Assembly: GCF_015832195.1 (NCBI RefSeq)
Contig: NC_052028.1
Coordinates: 11,203,501-11,267,500, forward strand
From: Motacilla alba alba
Taxonomy: Eukaryota > Chordata > Aves > Passeriformes > Motacillidae
Direction: 5' to 3'
DNA: 64,000 bases
In this document: one piece after another, positions 29,001 to 41,165 of the stretch
Position numbering within the stretch: the first letter of the stretch is position 1
How the letters are laid out: every line of letters starts with the position of its first letter
Made by a program: the position numbers and the translations under genes
Notes under the pieces: model-generated
Seen by the model: the letters and a program-made list of their open reading frames with translations, nothing else
Databases searched by the model: none
What the model was told of the DNA's origin: nothing

Positions 29001-32000
29001 AGACTGTCCTGCTGAAACAGCAGTGGCTTAAAACGTGATTTTGGTGGCCACTGGGCTGTGGCTGGCAGCTCCTGTCAGATCCTGTAGGTGCCGTAAGAAG
29101 CAAGGGAGCTGGTCCTGCTCCTGGTCCCACTCCCCCTGTTGGGATCTGTTGTCCCAAAACAGGTTCTTTCACTTGGTCTGCAAGAGGCCAATCCATGCAC
29201 AGAGTGGAGGGATTTGATTTATTTATGGTTTTGCACAGCAAGGGGGCTGGGTGGCAAATCCACAAAGCCAGCACGACTACCAAAACTTTTCAGTATTTTA
29301 GGCATTAGGCATTAATGTTCATTGGTTACAAATTTCCTAGTTCTCTGATGAATTACCATTCTATCTTCTGTTGGTCAATGATATCCTCACTTCCCATGCT
29401 CATTAGTCTGCATGCTCAGGCTGTCGGTTCTTTTGGGTCAGTGGTCACAGTCTGCCCCTACCAGAATTACCTTCTACCCAGTCAGAGCTGATTGAGCACA
29501 GTTGCTGCCTTGGCTTTATGAGCTTCTTCCTTATCTTGGGGTTCTGCCAAATGTCATAAAATCATAGAATATGCTGGGTTGGAAAGGACCCACTAGGATC
29601 ATTGAGTCCAACTCCTAGGCCTGTACAGGAGCATCCCCAAGAGTCACATCATGTGTCTGACAGTGTTGTATGAATGCTCCTTGAGCTCTGTCAGGCTTGG
29701 CGCTGTTACCATTGCCATGAGGAGCCCATTCCAGCGCCACACCACCCTGTGGGTGAGGAACCTTTTCCTCATCTCAACCTAAACCTCTCCTGACTCAGCC
29801 TGTCCTTGTGGCGCATAAATTCTGCATCCTTTGAGTCCACTATCAGTGCTATATCCTTTTATTAACCTCCCCTGGGCCTCAGGTCACTGCAGCATGTCCA
29901 GCCCTAAACCTTAACGAGGCAATTCTACTGACCTGTGATTCGCCTTTGTAACACCCGGGCACAGCTTGCTCGTTAGCTGATGTTTCACGGCTTAAATCAC
30001 CCTTATTGTCGCTTAGGCTTGAAATTGTACCAAGATCGAGAAACACCCTTTCTTAAGCAAATCTGTACAATAATTCCACATTTTGCAACACGCCCCGGCC
30101 GGGCCGAGCCCGCCCCGCGCCCCTCGCACGGCTCTAAGATGGCGGCCGGCCCGCCCCCGCCGTAGCCGTGGTAACGCGGCGGGCCGGGGTCCCTCAGCCC
30201 CGGGGCGCCCGGCCCGGCCCCGCCGCTCAGGTAGGGACCCGCGGCCGGGGCTGGGGCCCTGTGCCCCCCGGGGGCCGGGCGCGGCGCTGAGGGGGGGTTT
30301 ACCCAGCTCGCTCCCGCCGCGGGATGGAGGCCCAGCTGGCGCACCGCGGCGAGGGGTCTTTAGAAGCTGCGCAGCGTCTCCGTGCAGATTCTCCCCAGGT
30401 ACTCGGCACTGGGGAGGCCGCACCTCGAGTGCTGTGATCAGTTCGGGGCGCCTCAGTTCAGGAAGGGCATTGAGGGGCTGCAGAGAAGGGCAGCAGAGCT
30501 GGGGAAGGTTCTGGAGCACAGGTCCTATGAGGAGCGGCTGAGGGAGTCGGGGGTGTTTAGTCTGGAGAAAAGAAGAATCAAGGGTGGCCTTGTCACTATC
30601 TACAATCCCTGACAGGAGGCTGTAGCCAGGTGGGGGTCGGGCTCTTCTCCCAGACAGCCAGTGATAAGATTACAGGATATAATCTTATGCTGCACCAGGA
30701 GAGGTTTAGGTTGGACATTAGGAAGTATTTCTTCACAGAAAGGTGATTTATTGTATATTGGAAGGGGCAGCCCAGGGAGGTGGTGGAGTCGCTGTCCCCA
30801 GACCTGTTTAAATAAAAACTGGATCTGGTACTTAGTGCCCTGGCCTAGTTTCATCATACATTGGACTTGATGATCTCAGAGGTCTTTTCCAGCCTATTTG
30901 ATTCTGGGACTGTATCACAGCTTTCCTTTCCCCACTCATATGCCCCCAGGTACGCGGTGTCACACCATGGAGGAGCGTGCCAACCTCATGAACATGATGA
31001 AGCTCAGCATCAAAATCCTCATCCAGTCAGCCCTGAGCCTGGGCCGGACCCTGGACTCTGACTTCCCACCACTGCAGCAGTTCTTCGTGGTGCTGGAGCA
31101 CTGCCTCAAGCACGGGCTCAAAGGTGGGCACTGGCTGCCAGGCTGAGGAGAGGCAGGTCAAGGACTCTGTCATGTCCTGCTGTGGCTCCAGCTTCACTTC
31201 TGAATGGCATTATTAATTCTGTAAACATGATGCTAATCAGTAATGCAGATATAACTCTGTGGTTACCCTTGTACACCCTGTATTTTGTGCCTGCTAAACT
31301 GTCAGAGTATTTTTATGCCCACTTTCCACAGACGTGTTATAAGCTGATAAAGTAACAAAGTAAATTTTGACTAAAATTCTGGAGTTGGAAGCCTGTCATT
31401 TTTCCTCACAAATCTCTCTGTATGCTCCCTTTAGTGAAGAAGAGTTTTATTGGACAGAACAAATCGTTTTTTGGTCCTTTGGAGCTAGTGGAAAAACTTT
31501 GTCCTGAAGCATCAGATATAGCAACCAGTGTTAAAAATCTGCCAGAGTTGAAGTAAGTTAATTGTTGGGGATGATGCATTTTGCTCATACTGCTGGGAAA
31601 AAGAATGCTTCGTGTAGTCTCTTGGCTTCCTTAACAAGCTCTTGTTCCCAAAAAAAAAAAAAAAAAATAAAAATAGGGTGTGTAGGAGGCATTGACTTCT
31701 CCAAGGGATAAGGAGGATATCTCAAAATATTCAGTTTCTGACTCAAACAACACTGTCAGATTGAAAACAGCATTTGGAAACTTTTATAACCTTGCCAAAA
31801 ATAACTAAAATATTCACAGGTATTTTTTCCTCTTCTTTCCCCCACTTTCATGATTTGATATCATTTTGTGCATGTGCTGATAGTATTTGGTTTGAGTAAT
31901 TCAGGATGATTGAGATAGACGTGATTTTATTATTAGGATGTGTTAATGGTTGGATTATGGTGGTAGTTGACAATATGTATGGGTTTTCAAATTAAGAAGA

Positions 32001-35000
32001 CTTTACAATATACTTCTCCCTGAAGGAAGGAATATACTTAAATATTCTTGTATTCTGGAGACAACAGTTCATTTCCCCAGAGATTTGTTGTTGTTTTTTA
32101 GTTAATAATGTCCTTCCCCTCACTTTGTAAAGTGAGAATTTTGAATTGCACAAATCTAGTTAATAAAACACCTTGGTTTTACCAAAACATGCATTTTTTC
32201 ATTTTAGGACTGCTGTGGGCAGAGGGAGGGCTTGGCTTTATCTAGCACTCATGCAAAAGAAACTGGCAGATTATCTCAAAGTACTCCTGGACCATAAGCA
32301 TCTGTTAAGGTAACAGCACAGACCTGTATTCCTGAATATTCCTGAATCATTGACAGCCCCTGTGGCTCCAGGGACAGTCATAATTAACCAGTTAAAGTTT
32401 GCTCTTGCAGCCTGCAGAAGAGCAAGTGGTTAATTGTTTTTGCAGTGAATCTACAAAGGAACTTGCAGAGTATTTTCTGAGAGAGTTCTAAATCTTCTGC
32501 ATTATGCAATAAATAAGTGAGAACTCAGCTGAGTTTTGTAAAGGCTGCATTATTGTTTGTATGATTTCAGTGATGGAAGTGCCATTATAACTGTTTGATG
32601 TGCAGTGAGGCCTTGTACTGTTTGTTCCAGTGAATTTTATGAACCCGATGCATTGATGATGGAGGAGGAAGGAGCAGTTATTGTGGGTCTGCTGGTTGGA
32701 CTGAATGTTATTGATGCAAACCTCTGCTTGAAAGGAGAAGACTTGGATTCCCAGGTGAAGATTAAAGCTTTAATAGGATCAGTTGGTATAGGATTCTAGT
32801 AGAATTAAGTACATCTATAAATACTTTACTGAGATGGGTCCAGATTTCTTTCCAAACTGGTCCATGTGGAAGCTTGTTGCATTTCCCTCAGTGAATTTAA
32901 AGAAAGTACATAAGTAGCAGTTTATGGAAACACTGTCAAAACTAATAACTGCAAGGAAACTGTTCACACATAATATGGTTACTTTGATGCTTTCATGACA
33001 AATGCTAGCTTGTATGTTTGCATCAGCTAGGAAGAATATAGGTATTATTTGTCTCTCTAAATCTAAACTTCAGATTTTTATCATTTTCCAGATATACAGT
33101 ATGCCTGCTTCTACACATAATTGCACTGTGAAGGTGTGCTAATATCTTAAATATATTTTTCAGGTTGGAGTGATTGATTTTTCCTTGTACCTTAAGGAAA
33201 CACAGGATGGTGATGGCAAACAGTATGTATGGTGAATGAATAATTCCAAATCATTACCGTTTTTGTAGAACAAACCTCTCAGACAGTCTGTGGGAGGATG
33301 GGAGTGCTGGAGATTTCAAACTATTAATCATCCAAAACAGAGAACCCAAGCCAGATTTTGTTACCTAAACAAAAGTAGTATCTTTCAGAGACTGAATTTG
33401 TGGTAGTTTTAACAATAGTCTGGGGACTTTGAGTCTTGAGCTGGGACCAAATTAAAAGTACACAAAATACTAGATTGTGGTTTTATTTGGTTTTAGAAGA
33501 GAAGATTTGCCAAGTCACCCATTGCCAACTCACTGCTTTGTTTCTAAGCACAGTTTCAGAAACCCTCTCAACTAAGCAGCTGTCTTTGAGGGAGAGATCA
33601 GTTATGGAGGAAAAAATGTAATTTTAAGTGAAATATTAGATTTCAGACTGCAGTTAGCAACACAGGTCTTCTAAAACCTGTAGCAAATGAAGAGATCTTC
33701 ATATTTTATGTGCTTCTGTCACTTCAGAGCACTTCACTGTGGAGATTCTAAGAAGCAGCCAAGCAGCTGCTTGACCTCCCTGGTGCTTCTGATCCAGCTC
33801 AGACACAAGTATTTTATGAGGAGAGGATAAAAGATTTTAGCTCTGTTTGCAGGTATATGCTGAAAGCCCTAGTACAGAATAGCACTTCAAAATGAATTAG
33901 TTTCTTCTCAATCAATAAATTCTCACTTTTACAACTAGAGATGGAGGGATTACAGCTGTCCTTGACCAGAAGCATTATGTGGAAGAACTGAACCGACATC
34001 TAAGGTGGGATTTTCATCTGTTCTCATATACAAACACTTGTCCTGTTTAGCTTTTCCAGCATGACTTTGAATGTCTTTGCTGCCAGTCTTGTAAATTTTT
34101 GTTTGATGTTAAAATGCCTTTTCTGATTATTTCCCAAAAATCTTAGTTTCTTTTTGTAGTCCTACTCTTCTGAAGGTTCATGCAATGTGGAAAGCAAGTG
34201 TGTGTAATAGTTAACTTTTTTGAGAGTGATTAACAGAACACTTTGGAACTATTTTTTTTCAAGAGAAACTATTGCAAGTGCATCTGGAAATTCATTCCTT
34301 GGAGGAAGAGTCTCTGCTCTTCTCCCATAGGTTGCTCAGCAGGACAAGGAGGCCTCCCTTACCCTCTTGAGCAGGAGAGGTGTTACGACTGCAAAAGCTA
34401 AGCCTGAACAGGGCTGCCAGGAGAAGGACATGGTCCTCTCAGTGCTTGAGAGGGATGGTTGTTCTTCCTGTGAGTTTTTCCCCAGCTCACCAAAGTACTT
34501 CATTGTTTACAAATGCAAGATGGTAAAAATACTGTTGAAGGCAGGAGTAAAAGTTGAACATTGACACTTCATTTATTGTTTTTATGCATCTCTCTTCCTT
34601 GCTGCAGTTGCACGGTTGCAGATCTCCAGAACAAAATAGACTGTTTAGAAAAGACCAATTCAAAACTCCAGGAAGAGGTTTGTATCTGGTCTGTTAAATA
34701 TTTCTCACAGCTCTTTTCCATCAGAGGCAAAACTCCCTAAGACTGTACCTTACACCTAAAATATTTGAGTAGATACTGGTGAGCTGTGGGGACTGGACAG
34801 ACTGGCATGGGTTGGTGTGGCTTGCAGTTCATACCACAGATCCAGGGTGGATTTTAGCCTTTTACATGGTGGTGCTTTTCTTTGCTCAGTTAATATTTAA
34901 AAATAATTGATGAGGGTGTGAAGCAGAAGTTGGTGAACAGATGTTGGTGGGCACATTAATTTTGGCTGACAGTGGGTATGGCTGCAGAAGGGTCAGGCAG

Positions 35001-38000
35001 CTCCTGGGGAGAGCAGAAGGTGAAGTGAGCAGCACAGCTGCTGCAGAGACTGAGCTACCGACTTCAGAATTGCTCCAGATGCTGCACGATTGCTCAGTGA
35101 TTAAATATAGATCCATTCTCTTCACACAGCTTGCAGCAGCCACTGACCGAATTGGATCCCTTCAGGAAGAGCAGCAGCAGCTAAAACAACAGAACGAATT
35201 AATTCGTGAACGGAGTGAAAAAAGTGTAGAGGTGGGACACCTACTAAGAGATGATGAGGATCCTTAAAATAAGTGATCTCTTTTGATCAGCTGTAGTGAG
35301 TTCTCCCCAGCCCACTGTGCACTGGAATGCTCAGCACAGTTGAGCACATTGCTAGGCAGGTCACTGGGTTTGGGTGTTGTATGCTCAGGCATTAGATTTT
35401 ACTGTTCTTTACTACACACCCAGAAGTACACTTGCAGAAGGAAGAAGGAATTCAAAATATTAGAAGTATTAAAGTAAAAAGTGTAAAGTATTGAAGTATT
35501 TTTATCATTATTGTATCTTTAAAATTTCAGCTTGTTAATGTTTACTAGGTCATTGATTGTAAAACAGTAGGATTTTACTTGAAATAGCATGTTGAAATAC
35601 TGTGTTACACACAAGAATTAAAGAGATACTTTAAATACTTTGTAATCTTATGTAGCTGATGTTTCTTGTAGGTAACAAAAGAGGATACAAAAGTAGAATT
35701 GGATACTTACAAGCAATCTCGCCAGGGCCTTGATGAAATGTACAGTGATGTTTGGAAGCAGTTGAAAGAAGAAAAAAAAATCAGGCTGGTAAGGAAACTT
35801 AACTACAGAAAGTGAAGTGAAAGACACAGGATTCTGCCTATGGTAGTATTACAAATACAAGATGACAGCTGTGCACCTTTTGCAGCTGTTCAGAATTCAT
35901 AGAGCAATTGCAAGCAAGATGCTGGGCATTGGTCATTAACAGTGTCTGTAAGGTACTGGGAATTGGGGCTTTTGGAATTTTGGAAGTAAAAGGCCTCTTT
36001 TTAAGAAACCACTGGCATTATTATAGCAGAGACGTAGTTTGTGTATGGGGTTGTCTGGGTGTTATCCCTGACCTACGGCTACGTAGCAGTAACTAGGAAA
36101 TGTCTTTGCAAGGAACTAGAGAAAGAGTTGGAGCTACAAATTGGAATGAAAACAGAAATGGAAATTGCCATGAAACTTCTGGAAAAAGATACTCATGAAA
36201 AACAAGACACTTTAGTTGCCCTTCGCCAACAGTTAGAAGAAGTGAAGGCCATTAACTTGCAGATGTTTCACAAATCCCAGGTATGTACAGGGGGCTGGGG
36301 ATGCTTTTGTGGGGTTTCTCTTGTTTGGGTGGGTTGTGGTTTTACATGGTTTTTTTCAGTTGAACAAAACTGTATGATAGGCAATTCTACAAGGAAGCCA
36401 TGGTGTAGCAGTGCTCACACAAAACATACAGAGCTTGTTTTCATTAATGAAACAAAAGTTTCATTAACCTCTCCATGCATGAAGAGTTCAGCAAGCCTTC
36501 CTCTCCCACACCTGGTTCCAGAAATCCAGAGAGGATTTCTTTCAATTTTTGTGGCCTATTTCTTGATGCCTGTTCAAGCTTTACCCAGGTCCTTACCTGC
36601 TTCCCAGACACTCGCAAGTCAGCAAAACCCCAGTGCTGAGGTGTGGCTTTGCTTTTGAAAGCAGTATTTCTTTGGTTTTTTTTTTTACTTCCTGGTTCCA
36701 TGCCCACTGAGTACAGTTGTTATATTCAAATCATCATTGGTATTCTTATCCTGTCAATTTAATCTGGTTTTATTTCTTCAGGCTTTTTCAGAAGAGAACA
36801 TTTTTGGCTTGTAGCTGATCGCATAGGTCAAAACATAGTTAAGGTGGTTTGGGTTTTTTCTGAGGTTGTAACAAAACAATTGGAGCAATGTCTGCTCTGG
36901 AATTATCAGCATTTTGTTTGCACATTCCAGTCAGACCCAGGCATGGCCTTTAGCAAGCTGAACATTGTTTTTCTGGTGGCAAACTTTAAACACTGTTCAC
37001 TATTTCCTACAGAATGCCGAGTGTTCATTACAACAGAAAACAGAAGCAATATCCTCTTTTGAAGGAAAAACAAATGAGATGATGTCCTCTATGAAACAAA
37101 TGGAAAAGAGGTAATAATTGCAAGATCAGAAAGTCAACATTGAAGTCAATAGAAAATTTCCAATATAAACCTTTACAGGACGACCTGCCATATGCCCCAT
37201 AGACATTCGGGCCTGTGTGCCAGCATAAGCTTTTTTACTTTCTCCTCTTCATCCCTCTGGGCTTGCTGTTCTCTCTTCCCAGGCAAACATGCCCATAACT
37301 GACCCACTGGAAAACCATAGCTCTTTTCATAAGCAGGCTGTTGAAAAACATGTTAACTTCACTTTAAGAACAAGTGTGACTTTGCTTTTGTTTTTTTTTT
37401 TAGAAACAACTGCTGTTGAAAGCCTTTTTTTTTTTCTCCACTAGCATTTTCAGTTCAAGCCTTTATAAAGGTTATTATAAGGTTATAAACCTATATCCCT
37501 GTGGTAACTCTAAAAGAAGAGGGTGAGAGGATGCAGGGGAGTGAATTGAAAACAAATGTCTGTGTTCCTTCCCGTGCAGGCTGCAGCAGGCAGAGAAGGC
37601 CAGGCAGGCAGCAGAGGAACGGTGCAATAAGATGAAGGAGGAGCTGGCTGGGAGGCTCGACTCATGTCGGCAGCAGATGGCCCAGCTGGACAGCAAATGG
37701 TATTTAGTCTGAGCAGGTGTTTTCCTTCCCTTTGCTGTTTCTTTAAGAAGAGTTTTCTATTCCTTTTATGCTCAGGTCTAAGGAGGGTGGAGTTTGAAAT
37801 TCTGTTGGCTTCAACATTGACAGGCAGGGCCCAGGGAAGCACAGCACTTCAGTACAGTGTGCAGTTAGCATCAGAATTTTGACATGTTTTTTTCCAGAAC
37901 ATCTAATTCACATCACAGAGTGGCAGCAAAAAATCTGCCTATTCCAACTAGCAGTGAAGCTTTCAATTGCCTTTTTAATAAATCAGGAGATAGATATGGT

Positions 38001-40570
38001 CATGCTTGTAAGCTGAGCATAGAACTGACTGTCATCCAGAGGGACTGGGATTTTTGAAGGGACTGGGTGTTTTCTTAGGGAATGTTAATCCTCTAAAGAT
38101 GTCTAAGAGTGATAGAAAAATCCTCTTTCACTGTTCAGATTGCAGGGTAGAGTGTCCCTTTTAAACACAACAGTTTAAACACAGGTGGTGAAATATTAAC
38201 TTGTGGGGATTGGTTTCTTTGGGGGTCTTTTGGTTGGTTGTTCTTCTTCTAGCCCTTCATTGCTGTTTGTTTTCTGTGACTTGAAATGTTAACATATGTT
38301 AAATGTTAACAGTGTTAACATTTTTGACGTCTGCTGCCTGTTCTTTCCTTTCCCAGAACACCACTCTAGTTTTGCCCTCTTTTGGACAAGATTTCTACTT
38401 CTCACACTGTTGCTATTCTTAAGTGCTATAGGATATTCTTCCTCTATAGGGTTTTTTTAGAATGAATTATTTTTAAATAGCTCGACTCTGGAAAAGGAGT
38501 TAAAATCCGAAAAGGAACAGAGACAAACTTTGCAAAAAGAACTGCACCAAGAGAAGGATGCTACCACTCTGCTTAAAACAGAATTGCAACAGATGGAGGG
38601 ACTAAAAAAGGTATGCACAGTTTCAAGCATTCAAGAACAACTGAATGGGATTTATTTTTTAAGCATGAACGTTCTTTTCAACCTGAAGAGAATTTGCTGC
38701 CACGTACGGAGCAGTTTCTGAGGACACAGTTGTGCACCTGTACCTGTCTATGTGCTCCTGTGTTGGCACAGGACTGCCATTTTCTAGCTATGTTGAATGA
38801 TGTTCAAAGCCTGAAAATCTTCCTTTTCTTAGTAAATATGGTTAAATGATTCCATTGTTTGTGCAGAACCTGTGGATAGTTCCCCCTTGTAATTTTAAAA
38901 ATCAAGCCTTAGAAATAGGGGAATTTGCAAAGGAGCCGATTCTTGTGAACTGCTTGGGTAGTTTGGGTAGACTGATCAAGGCTATAGGTCAAGCAGTGCA
39001 CAGAAAAACTTGATTTTGTGCTTGATTTTATAGGAGCTGAGAAAACTGCAAGATGAGAAGCAGCAGCTGAAGAAGGTCCGTGAGGAGCAGGAGCAAGCTC
39101 TTCAAGAAATGGGACTTCATCTGAGCCAGTAAGTTCTAGGGAACAGAACTCCTGTAAGTGATGTAAGCTGGAGTATCAGACTAATATCAAGAATTTGAAA
39201 TCTCATTTACTTATAAAAATCCATTGATGTAAGAATTTTAGTAGGCAATTACTATGTATGAGAAACTAAAGAGCCATGAAATGAAAGTGAGGGAGGATCT
39301 TGTTAGAGTGAGCTGGCTGAGTGGAAACATTAAAGGAAATGTTTAATTCTTCTAGTGGAACTGTGCCTTTCCTACATTCTTCTGTTTATACTGAAAAAGG
39401 GTCAAACCCTGAGTTGCCAAAGCTTCCCAGTGATAGCGAGTGGTTCAGATGGGTTACAGGGAGCTGACTGAAGAATTGGGGTTTGGGTTTCATGGCTCGA
39501 CAGTGGAATGGCAAGGAAAACCAAACACAACTAAATAGAAAATCATGCAGGGCATAATTTCTTTTTTCCAGATCGAAGCTGAAGATGGAAGACATTAAAG
39601 AAGTAAATAAAGCACTAAAGGTACTCTCTCGTGCATATTTTGACTAAGCATATGAATTTAATTTAACACCTTCAAATTTCACCATGGTTATTCTGCTTTA
39701 AAAGGTGGCTTTTGAAAAATACCAGCAACGTTGGTGAAATGCCTGTAAGTTTATTTGTATCTCCAGCATGGTTTTCATACAATTTTCCAGGGTCATACGT
39801 GGCTGAAGGATGATGAAGCAACTCACTGCAAGCAATGTAAAAAGGAATTCTCCATCTCAAGAAGGAAGGTAAGATTATTTTTAAATAATCCATGGAAAAC
39901 AAACGTGGTGCTGTTGCATACCTTGCTAGGGAAGACTGAACCTGTTCAATTCCAAATCTTGTTGGCATGATAAATAAATAGGGAATAATATGGCATTTAC
40001 CACCCAAAAAGTAATACTGCCCCCTGCTTCGGTGCTCTCAGTGGAGAGGTGCTGTGGCTGAGTTCAGGCTGCCTTCCCAGCTGAGCAGGCGCTGCTCCGT
40101 GCCCGGCCCGCGGTGTGGGACAGCGCGGGGACCCGGCAGCCGCGGGCGGGCCAGCACAGCCTCTCCCTGCGCAGCCAGGCCCGCGCCCGCTCCGGCTCCT
40201 GCTCCTGCTCCGCTCCTGGCTGTCCCCGAGCCGGGGAGGGCGGCTGCGCCGGGATCGCGCCCTGTGCTCGGCCCTGCCCTGCGCAGGGGGAAGCGCTGCT
40301 GGGAGGGCTGGGCTTGGTGGGAAGTGGAGTGACTCAGTGGAGTCGGCCACAGTTCCCAAGGCCTGACTTCTCTCTTCCTGAAGCTGTTTTTAGGCAGCTG
40401 TGCTCATTCTGACTCTTTTTTTGTAGCACCACTGCAGGAACTGTGGGGACATCTTCTGCAACACTTGTTCCAGTAACGAACTCGCGCTGCCATCCTACCC
40501 AAAACCCGTCCGTGTCTGTGATAATTGTCACACGTTGCTGCTCCAGCAGTGCTCCTCTAACTCCTCCTAA
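26044..40570 (+). CDS. RUFY1: RUN and FYVE domain-containing protein 1, 18 coding exons
   Basis: RUFY1 binds PI3P on early endosomes and acts as a Rab4/Rab14 effector in recycling. Coding exons: 26044-26311, 30950-31123, 31435-31552, 32208-32309, 32631-32754, 33164-33222, 33939-34004, 34608-34677, 35130-35231, 35672-35788, 36113-36280, 37013-37110, 37580-37699, 38481-38610, 39034-39128, 39572-39620, 39791-39868, 40427-40570. All introns are GT-AG and phases close to 693 residues, against about 708 in human. The acidic N-terminus has [12 protein letters not shown]. The RUN domain covers roughly 96-270 and coiled coil 300-610. The C-terminal FYVE finger has WLKD at 624, RRKHHCRNCG at 644-653, RVC at 675, and zinc cysteines 633, 636, 649, 652, 657, 660, 677 and 680. 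All ligands are present, so the protein looks functional. The ATG at 26,044 opens the FEI(I/V)D block shared with human. A second in-frame ATG with strong context at 30,967 starts the short form. Confidence 0.97.
28608..28708. repeat. AT-rich palindromic tract in RUFY1 intron 1
   Basis: About 100 bases of alternating TA words. TATACAGTATA at 28,611-28,621 and its exact reverse complement TATACTGTATA at 28,668-28,678 form an inverted repeat around a (TA)-rich spacer. It can fold into a cruciform and is probably a decayed microsatellite. Confidence 0.8.
29560..29900 (-). mobile_element. CR1 LINE 3' fragment, minus orientation
   Basis: The left edge AAATCATAGAAT is the reverse complement of the ATTCTATGATT octamer repeats that end CR1 elements. 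The sequence then follows the usual avian CR1 3' end read backwards: the GGGTTGGAAAGGACC word, a TCCAACTCC word, a stretch on failing to hold margins at the 5' side, and a CCTTTTCCTCAT word. The element is 5'-truncated, as nearly all CR1 copies are, and contains no intact reverse transcriptase. It lies in RUFY1 intron 1. Confidence 0.88.
30080..30230 (+). promoter_or_regulatory. RUFY1: Candidate alternative RUFY1 promoter and first exon
   Basis: A short CpG-dense block (about 30,085-30,370) sits inside RUFY1 intron 1, 0.7 kb before exon 2. It contains the YY1-type element AAGATGGCGGCC at 30,136-30,147, often found at or just after transcription starts, and a near-consensus splice donor CTCAG|GTAGGG after 30,230. 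An untranslated exon ending there would join exon 2 at 30,950, where the ATG at 30,967 has A at -3 and G at +4. That would give a 598-residue RUFY1 with intact RUN and FYVE domains but no acidic N-terminus. Human RUFY1 has short isoforms starting at the equivalent methionine. The transcription start itself is inferred. Confidence 0.55.
30390..30918 (+). mobile_element. CR1 LINE 3' fragment, plus orientation
   Basis: The sequence follows the CR1 open-frame end and 3' UTR: translated words such as [20 protein letters not shown] and [13 protein letters not shown], then a CACCAGGAGAGGTTTAGG word, GGACATTAGGAAGTATTTCTTC, and a closing GACTTGATGATCTCAGAGGTC with a degenerate TTGATTCTG octamer end. 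The copy is truncated at its 5' side and carries frame breaks, so it is inactive. It ends about 30 bases before the RUFY1 exon 2 acceptor. Confidence 0.92.
40060..40330. other. CpG-rich block in the last RUFY1 intron
   Basis: A 250-base GC- and CpG-dense segment sits in intron 17, between the two exons that encode the FYVE finger. Open frames run through it on both strands, but they are Ala/Pro/Arg/Gly-rich and resemble nothing. It has no obvious splice signals linking it to RUFY1. It may be an orphan intragenic CpG island with promoter activity, or a GC-rich minisatellite-derived patch; CTCCTGCTCCTGCTCCGCTC is the only repeated stretch. Confidence 0.6.
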
Positions 40571-41165
40571 GGCTCTCCCACCTTTGACAGAGCCACTTTA
40601 ACATTGGAAAGTAGCCATTATTTTTTTAATTCTGAATTGCAGGTGTCTTCTGGTGCAGCAGACTGGACTGGCTGGTCTGATAACTTCCACTGTAAGGGCA
40701 GTGTAAATTAATTTGTAGAGATTGTGCAAGCTAATGCTTCTCCAACTGAAATAATTAAGAAGCTTATATCAACTGTAATTTCCCCAAAAGTTCTATTTGA
40801 AACTAAGATTCATTTTTCTGATTTTTATAGATATTTGTATTAAAATTTGTATATGGCATTTCTACATTTATTTGATCCCTGTAGATATCATTGTCTCTCT
40901 GTACATGAAGCGAATTTCTTTACCCTCACTGTAGGTGCTCCGTGTGTTCCCCTGGCTCGTGTACAGTTTTGTATTTGCTCTTAAGTCAGTCAGAGAGGAA
41001 AAGGTCAATTTATGAATTGTCTATAGAAAGCTTTATAAGGAGTGTCAATGAATGTGCCTTCAGTTCACTGCAGAGTCAAAAACTGCACATTATACTCGTT
41101 CTGGAAGTCGCTGTGACCACAGTGCAGTAGTTACACAATAAAGTCTTTTGCAAAAACTGAAAGCA
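40571..41165 (+). other. RUFY1: RUFY1 3' UTR
   Basis: Non-coding sequence between the TAA at 40,568-40,570 and the probable cleavage site about 20 bases after the AATAAA signal. It is AT-rich and has no repeat or recognisable structure. Confidence 0.8.
41137..41142 (+). promoter_or_regulatory. RUFY1: RUFY1 poly(A) signal
   Basis: AATAAA about 570 bases after the stop codon, followed by a TCTTTTG stretch that can serve as the downstream U-rich element. It is the first canonical hexamer after the stop codon. Confidence 0.8.

Noticed and set aside
30083..30612. Open frames of 76-168 codons in RUFY1 intron 1
   Set aside because: They are read through the CpG island and the CR1 fragment; the part with protein similarity is degraded CR1.
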